Assembly: GCA_036362985.1 (NCBI GenBank)
Contig: JAYGXS010000004.1
Coordinates: forward strand, 19,672,371-19,736,370
Length of the DNA stretch: 64,000 nt
Source of the DNA: Ligula intestinalis
Taxonomy: Eukaryota > Platyhelminthes > Cestoda > Diphyllobothriidea > Diphyllobothriidae
Direction of reading: 5' to 3'
The notes beneath the pieces are model-generated. The model had not been told where the DNA came from. It ran no database searches and saw only the letters and a program-made list of their open reading frames with translations. Position 1 is the first letter of the stretch. Each line of letters begins with the position of its first letter. Shown one piece after another: positions 43,589 through 55,947 of this stretch. The position numbers were made by a program, and so were the translations under genes.

Positions 43589-46500
43589 GTAAGTCGGCAC
43601 AAATTAACCAGCTGCTCTACATTTGCCAGTCCCCTGTTTACGGAGACGGTGTCCGCGTGTGCTTGTCAACCTCACCTAAGAGGCGCTGTCGTTCTACAGA
43701 GATAAAAACAACCGCCACCGCCACTTAAGCGTATCGTTTGATCTGCAGTTAATCCACTTCATGTATTTAGTGGACATCTGTCAACCAAGAGGGAGGGGGG
43801 AGGGGGAAGCAGCAGCCGGGGAGCGATCAAACGCCCTCGCCACGCTCTGCCCAAAGTTTGTATAACTGGAGGAATGAAGGTAGGAAGGGTTCCATAATTC
43901 CCCTGACTCCAATACTGGACAGTAGTTTGCTTGGATGCTGTTTACAGCGCACTAGGCCCTGAACTAAGGTCGATGGCATCCATTCAGCTCGTGAAACACG
44001 CACTGCGTGAAACGGTTTTATCGCTGCACGTCGTTCAACGTCTAAAACTAACAATCCCCTTCCCCCTACCTTCAAGCGTCCTTGCCGTTCTGGGCTTTGT
44101 TATAACCGTCGGCGCGGGTAACGCTGTAACCACAGACACGGTAGTCGGTCAGCAAATGGTAGGCGTCCACACACACAAACACACGATTCCAGCTGCTAAC
44201 TTTGTCGTATTCGTTTCATCGCATACAGTTCATGATACGCTTACACACAGTGTAATGCTTGACCTCAATCAAACGGTATCGATTTGCTGCGGGGACTTTT
44301 TTTCCCAGGTACGTGGATACGGAGCACGTTTCCCGATCCTCCCATAATCTTCGGTCCGTATGGCCAACGTAAACGCAAGAGCTGTTAGCGCAGGCTGTGC
44401 GGTAAATAGCACTGTTTAGCTGTCCTTTACGTGACATAGGATTGCGCTTAGGGATGGTGCAATCTTGTGCGCGATAGAGGTGGCAGAACGACTTTCTTGT
44501 CTGGGGATTTTTTAAGAAATCCTTTGCATCTAAGGTAGGGAATCTAGTTTCCGTGGAACTGTATCTCTACTGGAAACGAAATCTTGCACTTGTCCGTAGC
44601 GTTTGTGACAATATATTTTACAAACTGATCGGGTATCCATTGGATAGATCCTTCTCAAGTAGGCCATCCCTACTGCAGTAATGGAGGGTCCAATGGCTTG
44701 ATGGACCGCCACCGAAACTCCTAACTGCCCCCCTCCCCTTGTCCCCGACTCGCATCAACGGCCGCTAATCCAACCGTCCGTAGCTTCGCTGAATCGGAAC
44801 TAGTCTTTCTCCTTCAACACAGAGAGCCTCGTAACTGTTCTCTCCGCTGCCAAAACATACCGTAGTTATATGCCTACCTCACTAACACCAACTATCTGTC
44901 TGTTGTTGTCTGCCCTGTCGCACCAACCGATCTAGTCCGACTATCTCGCTTTCCCCCTTACTGTCATCCACTTGGAAACTAACGGATAAAAATAATTTTT
45001 AGTGAGTGCTACCAACCCTATTGGTATTGTCAACAGAGAGATGCACTTTGCGATTTAAACTCTCCTCTCCGACAATCCAAGAAATCAACCGTCAAAAAGC
45101 GTCGTGCCCCCTCCCACTCTCCCTCCCCCTCAACCCCCAGCGAAGAACCTTGGTAGTTTTGGCGTAGTTGGCGTCTGGCCAGGGAGATTTTCGTAGCATC
45201 GTCCTTGAACTCATGCTATCCTTCCTCTATTGCTCGATAATAAAATAGGGCCGCGACTACAGGAGGTAGTGTAATCTCCGAGCTAGGTCGCAGTTTCACC
45301 CTGGATTCTCCTTCAGGGGTACAATCGGTATAGAAATAGGCAGAAGAAGAGCAAGATTCGATCGCTAGAACAATACTTTTATTCCCCTGAGTTTTCAACA
45401 TCTGTCGCGGATTCTCAATCATAGGCATGAGCAGACCCGTTTCTGTTACTATTTTTTGCTTATGTCTCTGATGCAAAATCCAAGGCGGAGGTCGAAACGA
45501 CAGGCGAATAAAAGTGTTGTTCCAGTGATTGAATTCTTTTCTCAATTACACCCTGGGACTCGCATGTTCGCTTGTATTGGCAATATACATCTTCAGTGTT
45601 ACCTTCGGATGACAAGTCTTCCCAGGACGGATCCTGTAATTCCATCCCATAATCACTCATGTTACCACGGACACAGACACACGGCCGAGTGAGGGGCGTG
45701 GATCGATATAGCATTTATTGAAATATAATACACAGGCGAATCCTCAACACCAACAGTGTCGACAATTAAGTGTGCATCCACTGTTCTTCAGTCCTTATAT
45801 TTCGTTCCTGATTCTCGCACATTCCCCGCAGGATTGAGGAAACCAATAAACTCGATCACCAAGAAGAACATCAAAAAGGCCAAATTATAACAACGGGCAG
45901 GTTGGCTCCTACACCAAGTGTCAGTGTATTGTTTGGTCGGACATAAAGCCGCCGTCTCTCTCTCTCTCTCGTGTCATGCACCTGTTTCGTCTCCCTTTAG
46001 ATCCTATGCTACAGTGCCGCCTATTTTTCGGTCTGATTTGGCCATCGCGGGCGCAGCGTAGAAACCCCATAATCTTCCCTGACTTTGTTCTAACATCGCG
46101 TCGGACTGTGTCTAGCCAGCGATGCGGTTACTGGTCACTATGTAGCCGCCGCTTATATTCCCCCCCCCCCCACCGACAGGACACGCGAATTGGAAGCTCG
46201 CCTTCACGTAAAACAGGTGACTGCGAGCAAGATGCAAAGAAGGGCAAATACTCCTGTGCTCTAATCCCAACACTAACCCAAACCCTAAACTTGAAGCCTA
46301 ATTTATCTGGAATTCGTCGCAAAAACGCCTTTTTGGGCAGACGTACAAGTGATTTATTCCTGTCTATTTTGCTTTATATCCGCCACATATACCTTTGCAT
46401 GCAGTTCCTAGTAGGAAATTTTGAGAGTTGCAGTTTATGTGCACTCTCCCCAAATGTTTGGAATTGAAAGCAGCGTATTTTTGCCTGTTCTCCATCCCAT

Positions 46501-46832
46501 GCTCATTGAGAATAGACTTCACAGGCTGATCCCTTTTCTAGGCGAGTGCAGTCTGTACAGAACCTGTATCCACGTGGGGAGTCATAAACAACCAGAGATC
46601 TGGTGCCCTGAGATATGTATCTTGGGTTTTCGTGCAGGGTATTGTCAAACTATTAGTGGATAAGTCTTCATCCGTCTGTTGAATATACCCCGGCAAGCAC
46701 GGGGGAGTATTTGTAGTGTCTCGAATGCCGCATAGCAGTTGTCTAACCTCCATTTGCCGCCTGCGTTTCTATCCTCTCTCTCTCCCTCGGGGCCCTGTCG
46801 TTCAAGTCTGCTTTCTCTGCTCCTCCTCTTAG
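43589..46832. other. Intron 7, with a Penelope-like scrap
   Basis: 3.2 kb. A GIY-YIG-like scrap lies at 44340-44437 (minus). The rest (for example 44700-45350) shows nothing named. Confidence 0.55.
44340..44437 (-). pseudogene. Penelope-like GIY-YIG endonuclease scrap
   Basis: Reads LNSAIYRTACANSSCVYVGH then TDRRL. This matches the iYkipC..C.cvYvGqTgRrL start of GIY-YIG domains in Penelope-like elements. Very short. Confidence 0.45.
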
Positions 46833-46981
46833 GATGCCGTCGAGTTTGTTTTCGACTCTCGAAACGAATGCAAGAATTTCTGGAAGCAGTGCATTGAGCA
46901 CCACGCCTTTTTCCGCTGTCAGGCCGTGAAGCATCTACGCAAGCGCAAGGGCATTGGCGTGCCCAAGGGCTCCTCGTTCAG
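46833..46981 (+). CDS. FARP: FARP/FRMD7-type gene, exon 8: F3 end and FERM-adjacent
   Basis: 149 nt, CCTCTTAG to TTCAG/GTGTGT, phase 0 in, phase 2 out. Encodes DAVEFVFDSRNECKNFWKQC and IEHHAFFRC (the last F3 helix; family has SRDECKNFWK.CVE.H.FFR), then a basic stretch HLRKRKG and PKGSSFR, the start of the FERM-adjacent region. The basic insert could be a phosphorylation-sensitive element, as in other FA domains (inference). Confidence 0.95.
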
Positions 46982-47351
46982 GTGTGTTTCACTGCCCATT
47001 CAGGTTTTTTATCCATCTTTTTTGTAACTCTTTTCAGTTCTGCCGCTTCTTCCTCCTCCTCCCCCCTTCACATCTTCCTCCTTCTCCTCTTCCAGCAGGT
47101 GAAAAGCCTCGTAAACTGTGCTTATTTTAACAAAAAAATTAATGAATCCGAAACCGACCCAACTGTATTGATGAATACTCCTTATTACTAACGAACGATC
47201 TGCTCATAAAAGAAAATGCGACAAAACTATTAAAAGCAATGTAGGCAGAAGGACATTACCAGCAAAGACATGGGACACTAGGAAGGCCTTTTCTTGCTCA
47301 TTTTCCGTCCTCGGCTAGTGATACCCAACTCCAGTGTTGCCGTTGAAATTG

Positions 47352-47430
47352 CTGCCACATTCGAGTTTTGAACTCGGGTCTCTCCAGTCAGAGGCGAACG
47401 TCCTAACCATTGAGCCGCGAGCTCACTGTC
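47352..47430 (-). repeat. tRNA-like element or tRNA-derived SINE head
   Basis: Minus strand has an A-box-like GGCTCAATGGTTAGGACG and a T-arm CGAG-TTCAAAA-CTCG (B-box-like). No acceptor stem could be closed, so not a working tRNA. A related piece lies at 53375-53412 (minus). Confidence 0.5.
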
Positions 47431-47457
47431 TTGCCAGCATTAGATCGGGGATATACA

Positions 47458-47697
47458 GTAGCAGATATGCGTACACCGATCTGTCAGAGGACCCAATCGT
47501 CCGTCCATGTTGGGTATCACTAGCCGATGACGTCTAACAAGGCAGAAGAGGCTTTCCTACTGTCCACTGTCTATGCTGGTAATGTCCCTTTGCCTATATC
47601 CTAGCCGCCTCGCGGTACAAGCTCGCATGAGAGCTCTGATGGAAACATGGACGAACGAGTGGGTCCTCTGACAGATCGGTGTACGCATATCTGCTAC
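47458..47697. repeat. Inverted repeat, ~53-bp arms
   Basis: Arms 47458-47510 and 47645-47697 are inverted copies with about two mismatches (core GCAGATATGCGTACACCGAT) around a 134-bp spacer. Confidence 0.85.
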
Positions 47698-47789
47698 CGA
47701 ATAAAGAAGAGGACGCGGATGGCTAGCGCGACCGGAGCCGCTCCTTAACGCGCCGCCACGCCTGGCTGGGGCCTCCCAGCTGAGTAGGA

Positions 47790-48260
47790 GCCATTGCAGC
47801 CTGACTCTCAGTCCGCCAGTCAACCACTCCACACACGCACACTGGGCTGACTGTGTGGTCTGAGTGATCTCGTCATTTGGCAACTTTGCAAGCGCGTCAG
47901 ATGGTTTTTTGTGTGAGGAAGGTGCGTTCAGCCGTCGACCTCACTCTATTCCCATTCATAGTTTCCAAACACCTCCCAAGCTGGTAAGTGGACCGGTTTG
48001 GGGAATGGCAGTAGCTGCTGATATATCTAATGACTTCGTCTACGTGCATTGCGCACAAGAGCTGCCACCCAAACGCAAGTGCCAGGATTTTACACAATGG
48101 GACTTTAATGACTCAGATCTCACATGAGTGAGAATGCCAGACGTTGTGTTAATAAGGAACCATTGTAGCCTAACTCTCGGACCGCCAGTCGGTCACTCCG
48201 TACAAATACACCGCGGACTGACCGCGAGGTTTGAGTGTTATTGCCAGTTGACCCCCTTCC
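47790..48260 (+). repeat. Diverged direct duplicate (47790-47885 and 48160-48260)
   Basis: Both contain AGCCATTG(C/T)AGCCT..CTCTC then CCGCCAGTC and GACTG. Roughly three quarters identical by eye. Family unknown. Confidence 0.55.
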
Positions 48261-49557
48261 AAGCCACTGTGCTTGGTGCACCATGGTGGTCTCCAGCTCG
48301 GATCACACAGGGGAACCACATGTGGACGGAGCCGAGGATCATACCTCCCTTTCAGATGAGCATGGCTAATTGCAAACGTATGTTATGTGATGTTGGGCGT
48401 CATGACCAGGCCTCATTCAGATGCTGGTGAAAAATGACGTGGAAATGTAGTATAGCCGGTGGTGTTCTACCACAGTGTTTCGTAAGAAATGCGGTAATAC
48501 CGAAAGATAAGATGGTACTGTGTCAGTGACTGGCCAGTGCTCCGGTTTCAAAGGCCCTGCTTACCGTATTTCCTTCCTCCTGGTGGTGGGCCGTTTCGTA
48601 CCGCTTTTCAGACCAATTAATGGCATTTGCAGATAATAATTGGCATTCAGTGGAACGTAGGTGGATTTGCATCTTGTTTACATACGCTGCTGTTGAGGCA
48701 CCTATTAGGCGAATGCAATTTACTGAGGCCTCGGCGGAGAGAATTCGAGTCCCCCTGGCCACGTTCCACGGGCTCAAGCTCTTTTTCTAAACTGCACCCA
48801 CGCATAGTTGAATGCCAAGGCTGTCGTGTTTTTTGGGTGGTAGAGCCCCTTGCATTTGTCTAACGTTTTGCTAGTGTTTTTCGTCTACATATCTAAGGGT
48901 CGTGCGCCGTTGTTCCGATGGATTTTTTCCATTGAAACGCCGTGTAGCACGTAACTTCCTCCTACCCCTCCTTCAGTCCCTAATGCATTTTTAGTTTCCT
49001 CGGGAAAAGTTAAAGCCTGTCTGATTTATTAATGCCCGCTCTGTGAAAAAGGTGTCTACAAATTTTTTTTGAGCTATCGCATTTTTGTCCTGTTTAATTT
49101 GCGAGGAAATTGCTGTGCCAACTTGTGGAGTAAATCCTTTGGAACAACCTTCGGACCGTGCCTTAAAAGATCTGTTATAAAGGATTTATCGCACAGGTGC
49201 ACGCATTATTTTCCTCGCTAAATAAGACAGAAGATTTGAGTTTATGTACCAGAAAACACACGGGGAACGGCGGGGACGCACGGATGAGCCGGAGCCCCGT
49301 CACAGTTTTAAAGTCGACGAAACACAAGTGCCTGGGCTTTAGCGATTACCTGTGCTCTCATTGTGGTAAATAATTATGTAGCCGTTTAACGTATCTTCTT
49401 TTTTTCGTATTTGGTTACAAGTGCCTTGTTTAACAATTTGTTAAGTTAGAATTCATCTGCAACTACGACCTACTGAATGAAAAAGTTCGCGTTTCAGATT
49501 TTTGCATGGATAAGAAAGAAACCGAGCCGAGCACCCGATCAATTGATTTATTGTCCT

Positions 49558-50230
49558 GAGCTTTCGAACTCTTACAGGTGTCTATGCTTAGAGATAAGAA
49601 GCAGCACGGGGTTATTATAGTGGTCATAGGCCAGTCGACTGTTAGCGTTCATCAGAGCGTCCGGGGTTCAAAAGCAACCAAAACAAGGTGGAGGTAGGGG
49701 CGTTTTTAGTTGTATACACTAATTAACTGTCAGTGAAGTCGGGGTCATAAACAGTAATTAGTGTAATGCCTTGTCCCCATGGTAGAGGGTCCCAATGATT
49801 CTGCTTCCTCTTCTGGCCGTTTCGTCGTGGAGTCCTCTTCGTTTACAATTCTGACTTTAGGTTTGGTCTTGTTCCGTCATTTGTTTACATAATGACGTAA
49901 GAGTGAATAGGTCGCGGGGAGGTCTAGATGCCTGTTGACGGAGTTAACATCTGAGTACCATGCCTCAAGCGTCATCCTTTCACCTTTTTCGTTTCCTGAG
50001 CCTACGATGGTTACTCCTTGAATATCGAAGTCGTGGCCAGTCTCTACAATTAGTACTGCAAGCTGTGAGCTTACGTCTAGTCTACCAGCCGCAAGTTTGT
50101 TTTCTTGTAGGCGGGTTTGCAATTTTCGGCACGTTTCTTCTATATAATTACAGTCTTCATCGTTGTTTCGTATCTTGTAGACAACTACAGAGGTTTCGGT
50201 AGGGGGCAGTCTGTTTTTAGGTTGCATCAC
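49558..50230 (-). mobile_element. Penelope-like element 3' part with GIY-YIG domain
   Basis: Frame 50230-49877 encodes VVVYKIRNNDEDCNYIEETC, RKLQTRLQENKLAAGRLDVS, TGHDFDIQGV and LEAWYSDVNSVNRHLDLP. This is the GIY-YIG domain that follows RT in Penelope-like elements. The Cys of C..C and the Gly of YIG are changed (NNDEDCNYIEE). About 310 nt downstream GAAAGCTC (49565-49558) resembles the 3' half of the hammerhead core carried by such elements. RT is absent. Confidence 0.7.
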
Positions 50231-52566
50231 ACGGCGGCGTATTGTCGCCTGAGGTCGGTAGACTAGGCATACTCCATCGGGTTGTAACGGTCGTGAGACT
50301 GCTTCGGCGACTGCCTTTATGTAGGAAATGACCCCCCAGACTTCGGGTTACCGGTGTTCAGCTGGATTGCTGCAAACCGCAGTATTCAGAAAGGCCACTA
50401 ATACACCACCGATGCTACAATAAATCAAATGATCCGGTGCTCGAATCGTCTTCTTCTTTATCCACTACGACCTCCTTTATCTGCAGCCTTTGTGCGTGCG
50501 GCTTCATGAAGTGAACTTGTCTGTTTTTCAATCACGTGGAGATTGAAGAAATCTTTGTGGTAATTCTGTCGGCTCTATGACTTTTCGAACCGAACAGCTT
50601 GGAGTTGTTGCTCGTTCCTAAAACAGACTGAGGTCTGCAAAAAAGGCAGCAGAATTAAGGTGGCTGGGTTGGCCTGATTGCCATATAATTTCCTCTTGCA
50701 CTGCCCTGATTGGCTATTCCTGTTGTAGCCCTGGGCGATAAACTAGCTGTCAAGTCCACGTTGACTGATCTAGCAGACTCTCTTATGTTGCTGGAGACGA
50801 CTGCCATTTCGTCTCGCTTTTACGTTTTCGTAGGCCATCTAGCTCCTAATCGAGGCATGTTTGCAAAATCTGATGGTCGGTGGAATGCTGGCGTGCTCAC
50901 TGATTGAATTTACATCCACGGTCCACGCCTCAGGAATGAGTCGCCTTGTCCTGGAGTTTCTTCAGCTGGTCGCGAGTCTGTAAGCAAAAGCAGGTTCAGT
51001 CTGGTGTATGTGTCCAACAGTCTCTTTCATCGTAAAATCGGAGTTCCTGTCACACCGCTGCTGATGCCATAACCAACGTCAGGGATTCCATCAAACTCAT
51101 CCTGTGCGCCGACCTATGGCCTCTGGTATATGACTCACACCCACCGTAAAAAATTTTACTCCCGGTTTTTTTTCTTTTTGATCTTCATCTTTGAATATCC
51201 AGTCGCTTCGGTGGGTTTCGGGACGTGGAGTTGCGCGGTTATTCTTTCGAATCTTATGCTGCTGTGTTATCGGCGGCTCTAAAGGAACAGCAAACTCGGG
51301 CTGTTTAAAAATCGGACAGTAGCGTTTCGGAAACACCGTTAATAATACGGTGTTATGTGGAAAGCGTCTTAATTCGCCGCCCAGCGCTATGTTCAAGGGT
51401 AAAAAATAAGCAGTCTAGACTTCCCTCCTCATATCAGCCGTGCTAAAATGTAGTCGTTGCGAACTTGCGACGGTCCAGATATGTACATATGAACCCTCTC
51501 AAACCGTTCTGTCGAAGCCTCGCATGACGGAACACTACGTGATAAGAACTGGGGACTTTTTGGCATGACGATGAAGAACACGTTTTTTTTGGGGGGGAGG
51601 TTGGCTAGGGGCAAATGTAAGACTACTTGGAGTGTTCAACGGCGCAGTCGCCGGACTGATGTTTGCCGCCGTATTACGTCTGCTCTTGCCACACGTCTCA
51701 GGCAGTACATTCTTGGTTAATATCTCGCGGTGCTGCCTGGAAGTCTTCCTCTCTCTCTCGGCTTCATGCGCCAGAACTTTTAAGGTACCTGAGATTCGCG
51801 TCGATTGGATTTTATCGGTGGAGGCTCGCGCAGAATGGGTCTTCTTTCCTGTCACAGTCCACAATTTGCTCCGACTTCTTGGTACCTCACTTGCATCCTT
51901 TCGATTACACTCTTACGATCACCCGAAGGCACTTGTAGGTAAATGCCAGAGGCTTAGCTGTAATAATTGACTTTTCAGACATCTGCACCGTAGATCAACC
52001 AGGGTCTTGGACATCGTTACTTTGGTGTTTGTGTGGATCCACTGTGCCTCCAAGTGCATAGGTCGCAGCTGGCTTTGTCGATTTTACTTGCGACCTCCTG
52101 GTCATTTACAACTCCTCTAGCTATTATGTAGAACGAATTACCAATTTGTTTTTTTGCATCTTTCCCGTGGTCTTCTCCGTAGAGGCCTCAAAACTTGTGT
52201 TTATTCCCTTCTTTACCCCCCATTAAACCGACAGCGTTCCACCCTGGATTTCCCGCCCCACCCCTCTGATCATGCTTCTTATTGTCACCACCGTAAGCAC
52301 AATGGGCAAGTAAAGCATACCAACACCTCGTTCTGGCCGCGTACGCGCTAACCCTCACATCACGCTGTCAGTCGTGGCCACCTGGGAAAAGTGCGGCTGT
52401 CCGCGCAGTAACTATTCACAGCCTCTTGAGGTCGTACTTGTGGTAGAGCCTGATGGTTGTTGTGCTGAGCGGCAGTGGTGTCGCTGGGCGGCGGAGGGGG
52501 GGGGGCAACGTGCGATTTTATCAAAAAGTCCACTTTCCTCTTTTCATGCTTGTGAGTAGCCAATCC

Positions 52567-52640
52567 CTCCTCCTCCTCCTCCTCCTCCTCCTCCTCCTCC
52601 TCCTCCTCCTCCTCCTCCTCCTCCTCCTCCTTCTCCTCTT
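52567..52640 (+). repeat. (CTC)n microsatellite
   Basis: About 23 CTC units, then CTT/CTC mixtures. Gives false poly-Leu and poly-Glu frames. Confidence 0.95.
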
Positions 52641-53025
52641 CCTCCTCTTCCTCAACAACCGTTTTTTTCACCGCAGGACTGCCTCAAGCTCTTATCAGAC
52701 TAATTTGATTTATTCCTCCTCCTATTCTTCCTGCTGTCTTTTTTGCGTCTCCGCCTCCCCGCCCCCCGTTTCCCGCATGCCAATCTCTTCCGCTGCCCGT
52801 TGAGTACTTTTCCCTGCCACTTTTGCCTCCTCTTCCAGCCCTTGGGTGCCTGCCTCCTTCTTTGTTGACTCTGCGCTTTTTTAAATTGCCCTCTCCTCTG
52901 ACGTTGTCAGTGGGAAAATTTTCCTTCTGGCGTAAGCGACAGCTAGTGAGTGCAGCCAGGCAGCACTCATGGTCGGTTATTGCGATCTGCACAGCACAGC
53001 AACTGTGCGCGCGCCAGTTTGATGG

Positions 53026-53260
53026 TTGGCTGGCTAGTAGCCCTTGTTGGATCAAGAGCCCCGCCGGGTGGGCCTCAAACCCCGGGCGGCGAGGAAGAGG
53101 AGGAGTCGGAGCAGTATGGTCGGGAGGGGCTGCTCCGTCATCAAAAACACAGATGGAGAGGAGGAGAAATAGATCCATCATAGGGAGGTTTGGTGTAGCA
53201 GACCTTGGCCGCCGTGAGGACGGGTGGGAACGCGACAAAGACGCGTGTGCTGTGGTTCCC
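53026..53260 (-). mobile_element. SINE-like derivative, copy 4
   Basis: 235 bp flanked by CCAGTTTGATGG (53014-53025) and CCAGTTTGGTGG (53261-53272), 11 of 12 identical. Same 5' leader and 3' tail as the other copies. Confidence 0.92.
53197..53260 (-). ncRNA. HDV-like ribozyme candidate, SINE copy 4 (best preserved)
   Basis: 64 nt. P1 GGGAAC/GUUCCC is perfect, P2 AGCACAC/GUCUGCU is 6 of 7, P3 GCG/CGC with 7-nt loop UCUUUGU, P4 CCGUC/GGCGG with one G-U, J4/2 CCAAG with the candidate catalytic C. The order of strands (P1, P2, P3, loop, P3', P1', P4, J4/2, P2') is that of the HDV double pseudoknot. Predicted cleavage is just before G at 53260, which is the element's first base. Confidence 0.7.
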
Positions 53261-54019
53261 CCAGTTTGGTGGTATTACGTAGTCGAGGCAGGATATAGCA
53301 TTGCCGACAAAGGCCAGGGACACTAGGGTGACTATTTCTGACTTTTCGGCCCTCATTAGCAGCACCTGAGGATCAAGTCCGCGATCTGCTGGTAAGAAGT
53401 CTAACCCTTGAGCCGCAGGCTTCTTCCCCCAGCTTGGTTGCGGTCGGTTATGTTAAGTGGTAGGGGGTATTTTGTTGCCCGTTAGATTCGAAGGTAGACG
53501 TGTCTATGTGTCTGCCCCTCCGTATGGGGAAGGGAGATGGTAAAGAAAACCTTCCATGGTCTCTGACCGTTTTGCGCATAATTGAATTGTCAGATGCCTG
53601 TATCCAGCAACTGCTGCAGGTTTCGTGAAGGCTTATGGTTCGTCAAAACCGAATTCTCACATTCTCCTGACAATACCCTCCAATTGCAGCCGTCCCTTTT
53701 TTGTCCCCCACATAGGTAGGCTACCTGACTGGCGTTATTCTCCTTGTGCAGTTACCATCATACGCATGCGTGCAAGTAACGTTTGTGTTTCAGCCGGTAC
53801 AGATTTGATGTTTATGTTGACCTCTAAAAAGGCCCACGTGGTAGGTTCGGTCCACCAACCCCGGTTTGAGTTACGGCACGCATTATCGGGGTATGTGTAC
53901 TCATGAGAAAATCTACCTATGGGATTGTGGTACACCTAGGCGTGATTTCACGCCTCGCCAGCCATCGGTGCCTACTCCTGCCACTGCCCCCCCCCCGTCT
54001 TCTTGGCTCTGTTTTGACA

Positions 54020-54700
54020 GCGGGCCCAGGTGGCTGAGATAGAAGAGAATGTGCGGTGGATGCAACACCAGTCTGCTATAATTTAAAACTAACTAACTTA
54101 CGCCCAAGTCACCGTCCCTGCGTCCACCCCGCTATGCGGCACACAGTCGACATCTTTGCACTGTCCAGTGCCCTGCCCTCATTCGCGGGAAGCCTGTCCT
54201 TTGTCCCCCTCTGCCCTGGCCTCTGGCATTTGAACTCCGAGCAGCTCAGTCCGTTTTGTTTAAAAGCCTCATGTCCTGCGTTGGGAACCTGGATCATGTG
54301 TAGCCCGCGTAGAGGGACCGTCTAACTCTGCTATCGACTGATTGATCCGGCCTTGTCTCCGGCCTTTTTGACTCTGTATTGACCTTGAGGTAGTTCGGTA
54401 GATGTGGCACATGTCTGCTATCATTTAAAACTATCTTACGCGCGCCCAAGTCGCCGTCCCTGCGTCTACCCCGCTGTGGGGCACAGTGTGGGCATCCTCC
54501 GAAACGAGGGCCAAACTGTCACAAGTACTAGCCGTGCCGGCCATCTGCGCCCTCTCGCACCCTCGGTCTTCTTCAGTTAGGCCTGACACCGGGCCCAGGT
54601 GGGAAGGCACGAGTGCGGTAGGTCCTGCAACTACCAAAATAATCCACGCGCAAGCAACCGTCCCTATGCGCCCACCCTGCTGTTTTAGAAATCGGCGAAA
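54020..54700 (+). repeat. Three diverged tandem units
   Basis: Units near 54020, 54390 and 54590 share CGGGCCCAGGTGG, CTGCTAT.ATTTAAAACTA and CCGTCCCTGCGTC.ACCC blocks in the same order. Spacing is irregular and identity moderate. Family unknown. Confidence 0.5.
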
Positions 54701-55224
54701 ACGAGGCTCGAACTGTCACTTGGCTTGTGTGGGCCAACAATAACCAGTTCCAGTTTTATGCATGTGTATGAGTGCGTCAGGCAGGGCTATTAGGTATAGG
54801 GGGAGATTAGGCATCCTGTTGTCCAAAAAGAGCTGATGTAAAGGCTAATCCATGGTCATTAAGCGAGCAGGTCGTGCCTGTGTGCGTAGCGTGTAAGAAC
54901 CGGAAGTGTAGTGACTGATCGGCCCCTTTACACACTCTGACCTAAAGGAGCTGGATTTATGAATAAGAATCATACTGCACTACCTTTTTTCTTCTCTGGT
55001 CCGTCTTTGAAAGTCGTGACTTGGAGGGTTTCCAATTGGCTTCTTATTTACTCTTTGGAGTAACTCGCGGACATAATTCGTGCATGACATGGCATGTAAT
55101 GGTTGTGACTTAAGGCGCCACCACATTTACTGTCTGTGCAGTACAAAGGCAGATACTTGGCCAACTGGTATATGCCCAAGCCCCGAAGTTTTGACCTTGT
55201 CTTGCTACCCTAATACTACGTGCA

Positions 55225-55680
55225 GATCAGGTGGACAAAATCCGGCATATGTATCCGGATTTTTTTCCAGTAGGATTCCATGATGGAATCCACTTGGATT
55301 TGCTACTAGGTCCCCTCTAGCACAGATGACTGCGATTCTTCTCCCTTGTCCTTCGCTCACTAACCTAACATGACTCACTCTCTCACAGGCCAATGTTTCG
55401 CCTGTCTTGTTACGCCGACCGGTCTAGTGTGCCAATCAAAATTTCTCACTGGTTTTACTCTCTTCTGACGACGGTAAGGGCAAATTGGTGAATCCAAGAG
55501 CGACTATGTAATTATAATTGTCCAAACAGGACGGACAACCGTAATCATGGGCAAGTCCAGCTGTTCGGAGTCTACTTAATCCACGTCCACCCTAGTAGCA
55601 AATCCAAGCAGATTCCATCATGGAATCTTACTGGAAAAATCCATATAAATATACCGGATTTCGTCCACTTTGTTTCTAGG
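55225..55680. repeat. Long-arm foldback element, ~85-bp inverted arms
   Basis: Arms about 55229-55318 and 55585-55672, inverted copies of each other (AGGTGGACAAAATCCGG... to GGATTTGCTACTAGG), spacer about 270 bp. Each arm has its own palindrome GATTCCATGATGGAATC. Probably a non-autonomous DNA transposon; no target duplicate established. Confidence 0.8.
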
Positions 55681-55947
55681 GCATTAAAGCTAGAGCGGTG
55701 TTTTAAGGGAGGGGAAATTCATGTTGCGTAAGTCAGCAATCTGGTTGATCATGCTCCCGTCTGAAGGACAAACTGCCGCCTGCGTGGACTTTTATTGGCA
55801 CCCCAGATTATACAATGGGTGGTATAACTTGCAGCCCTCCTTTGGCTGAATCTTCCCATTAAAATGCCGGCGTGTCTCAGATATAAAAGAGATTATTGTC
55901 TGTAAAGAAGAAGACACGACCTCTAGAACGATAGTTTTATTCTGAGC

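Noticed and set aside
45216..45714. Overlapping frames on both strands near 45.2-45.7 kb
   Set aside because: No domain recognised; a weak resemblance to Penelope 3' sequence (GAAAACTC, AATAAA) is too slight to call.
52360..52803. Long frames with poly-Glu (minus) and poly-Leu (plus)
   Set aside because: Produced by the (CTC)n microsatellite; no domain on either side.
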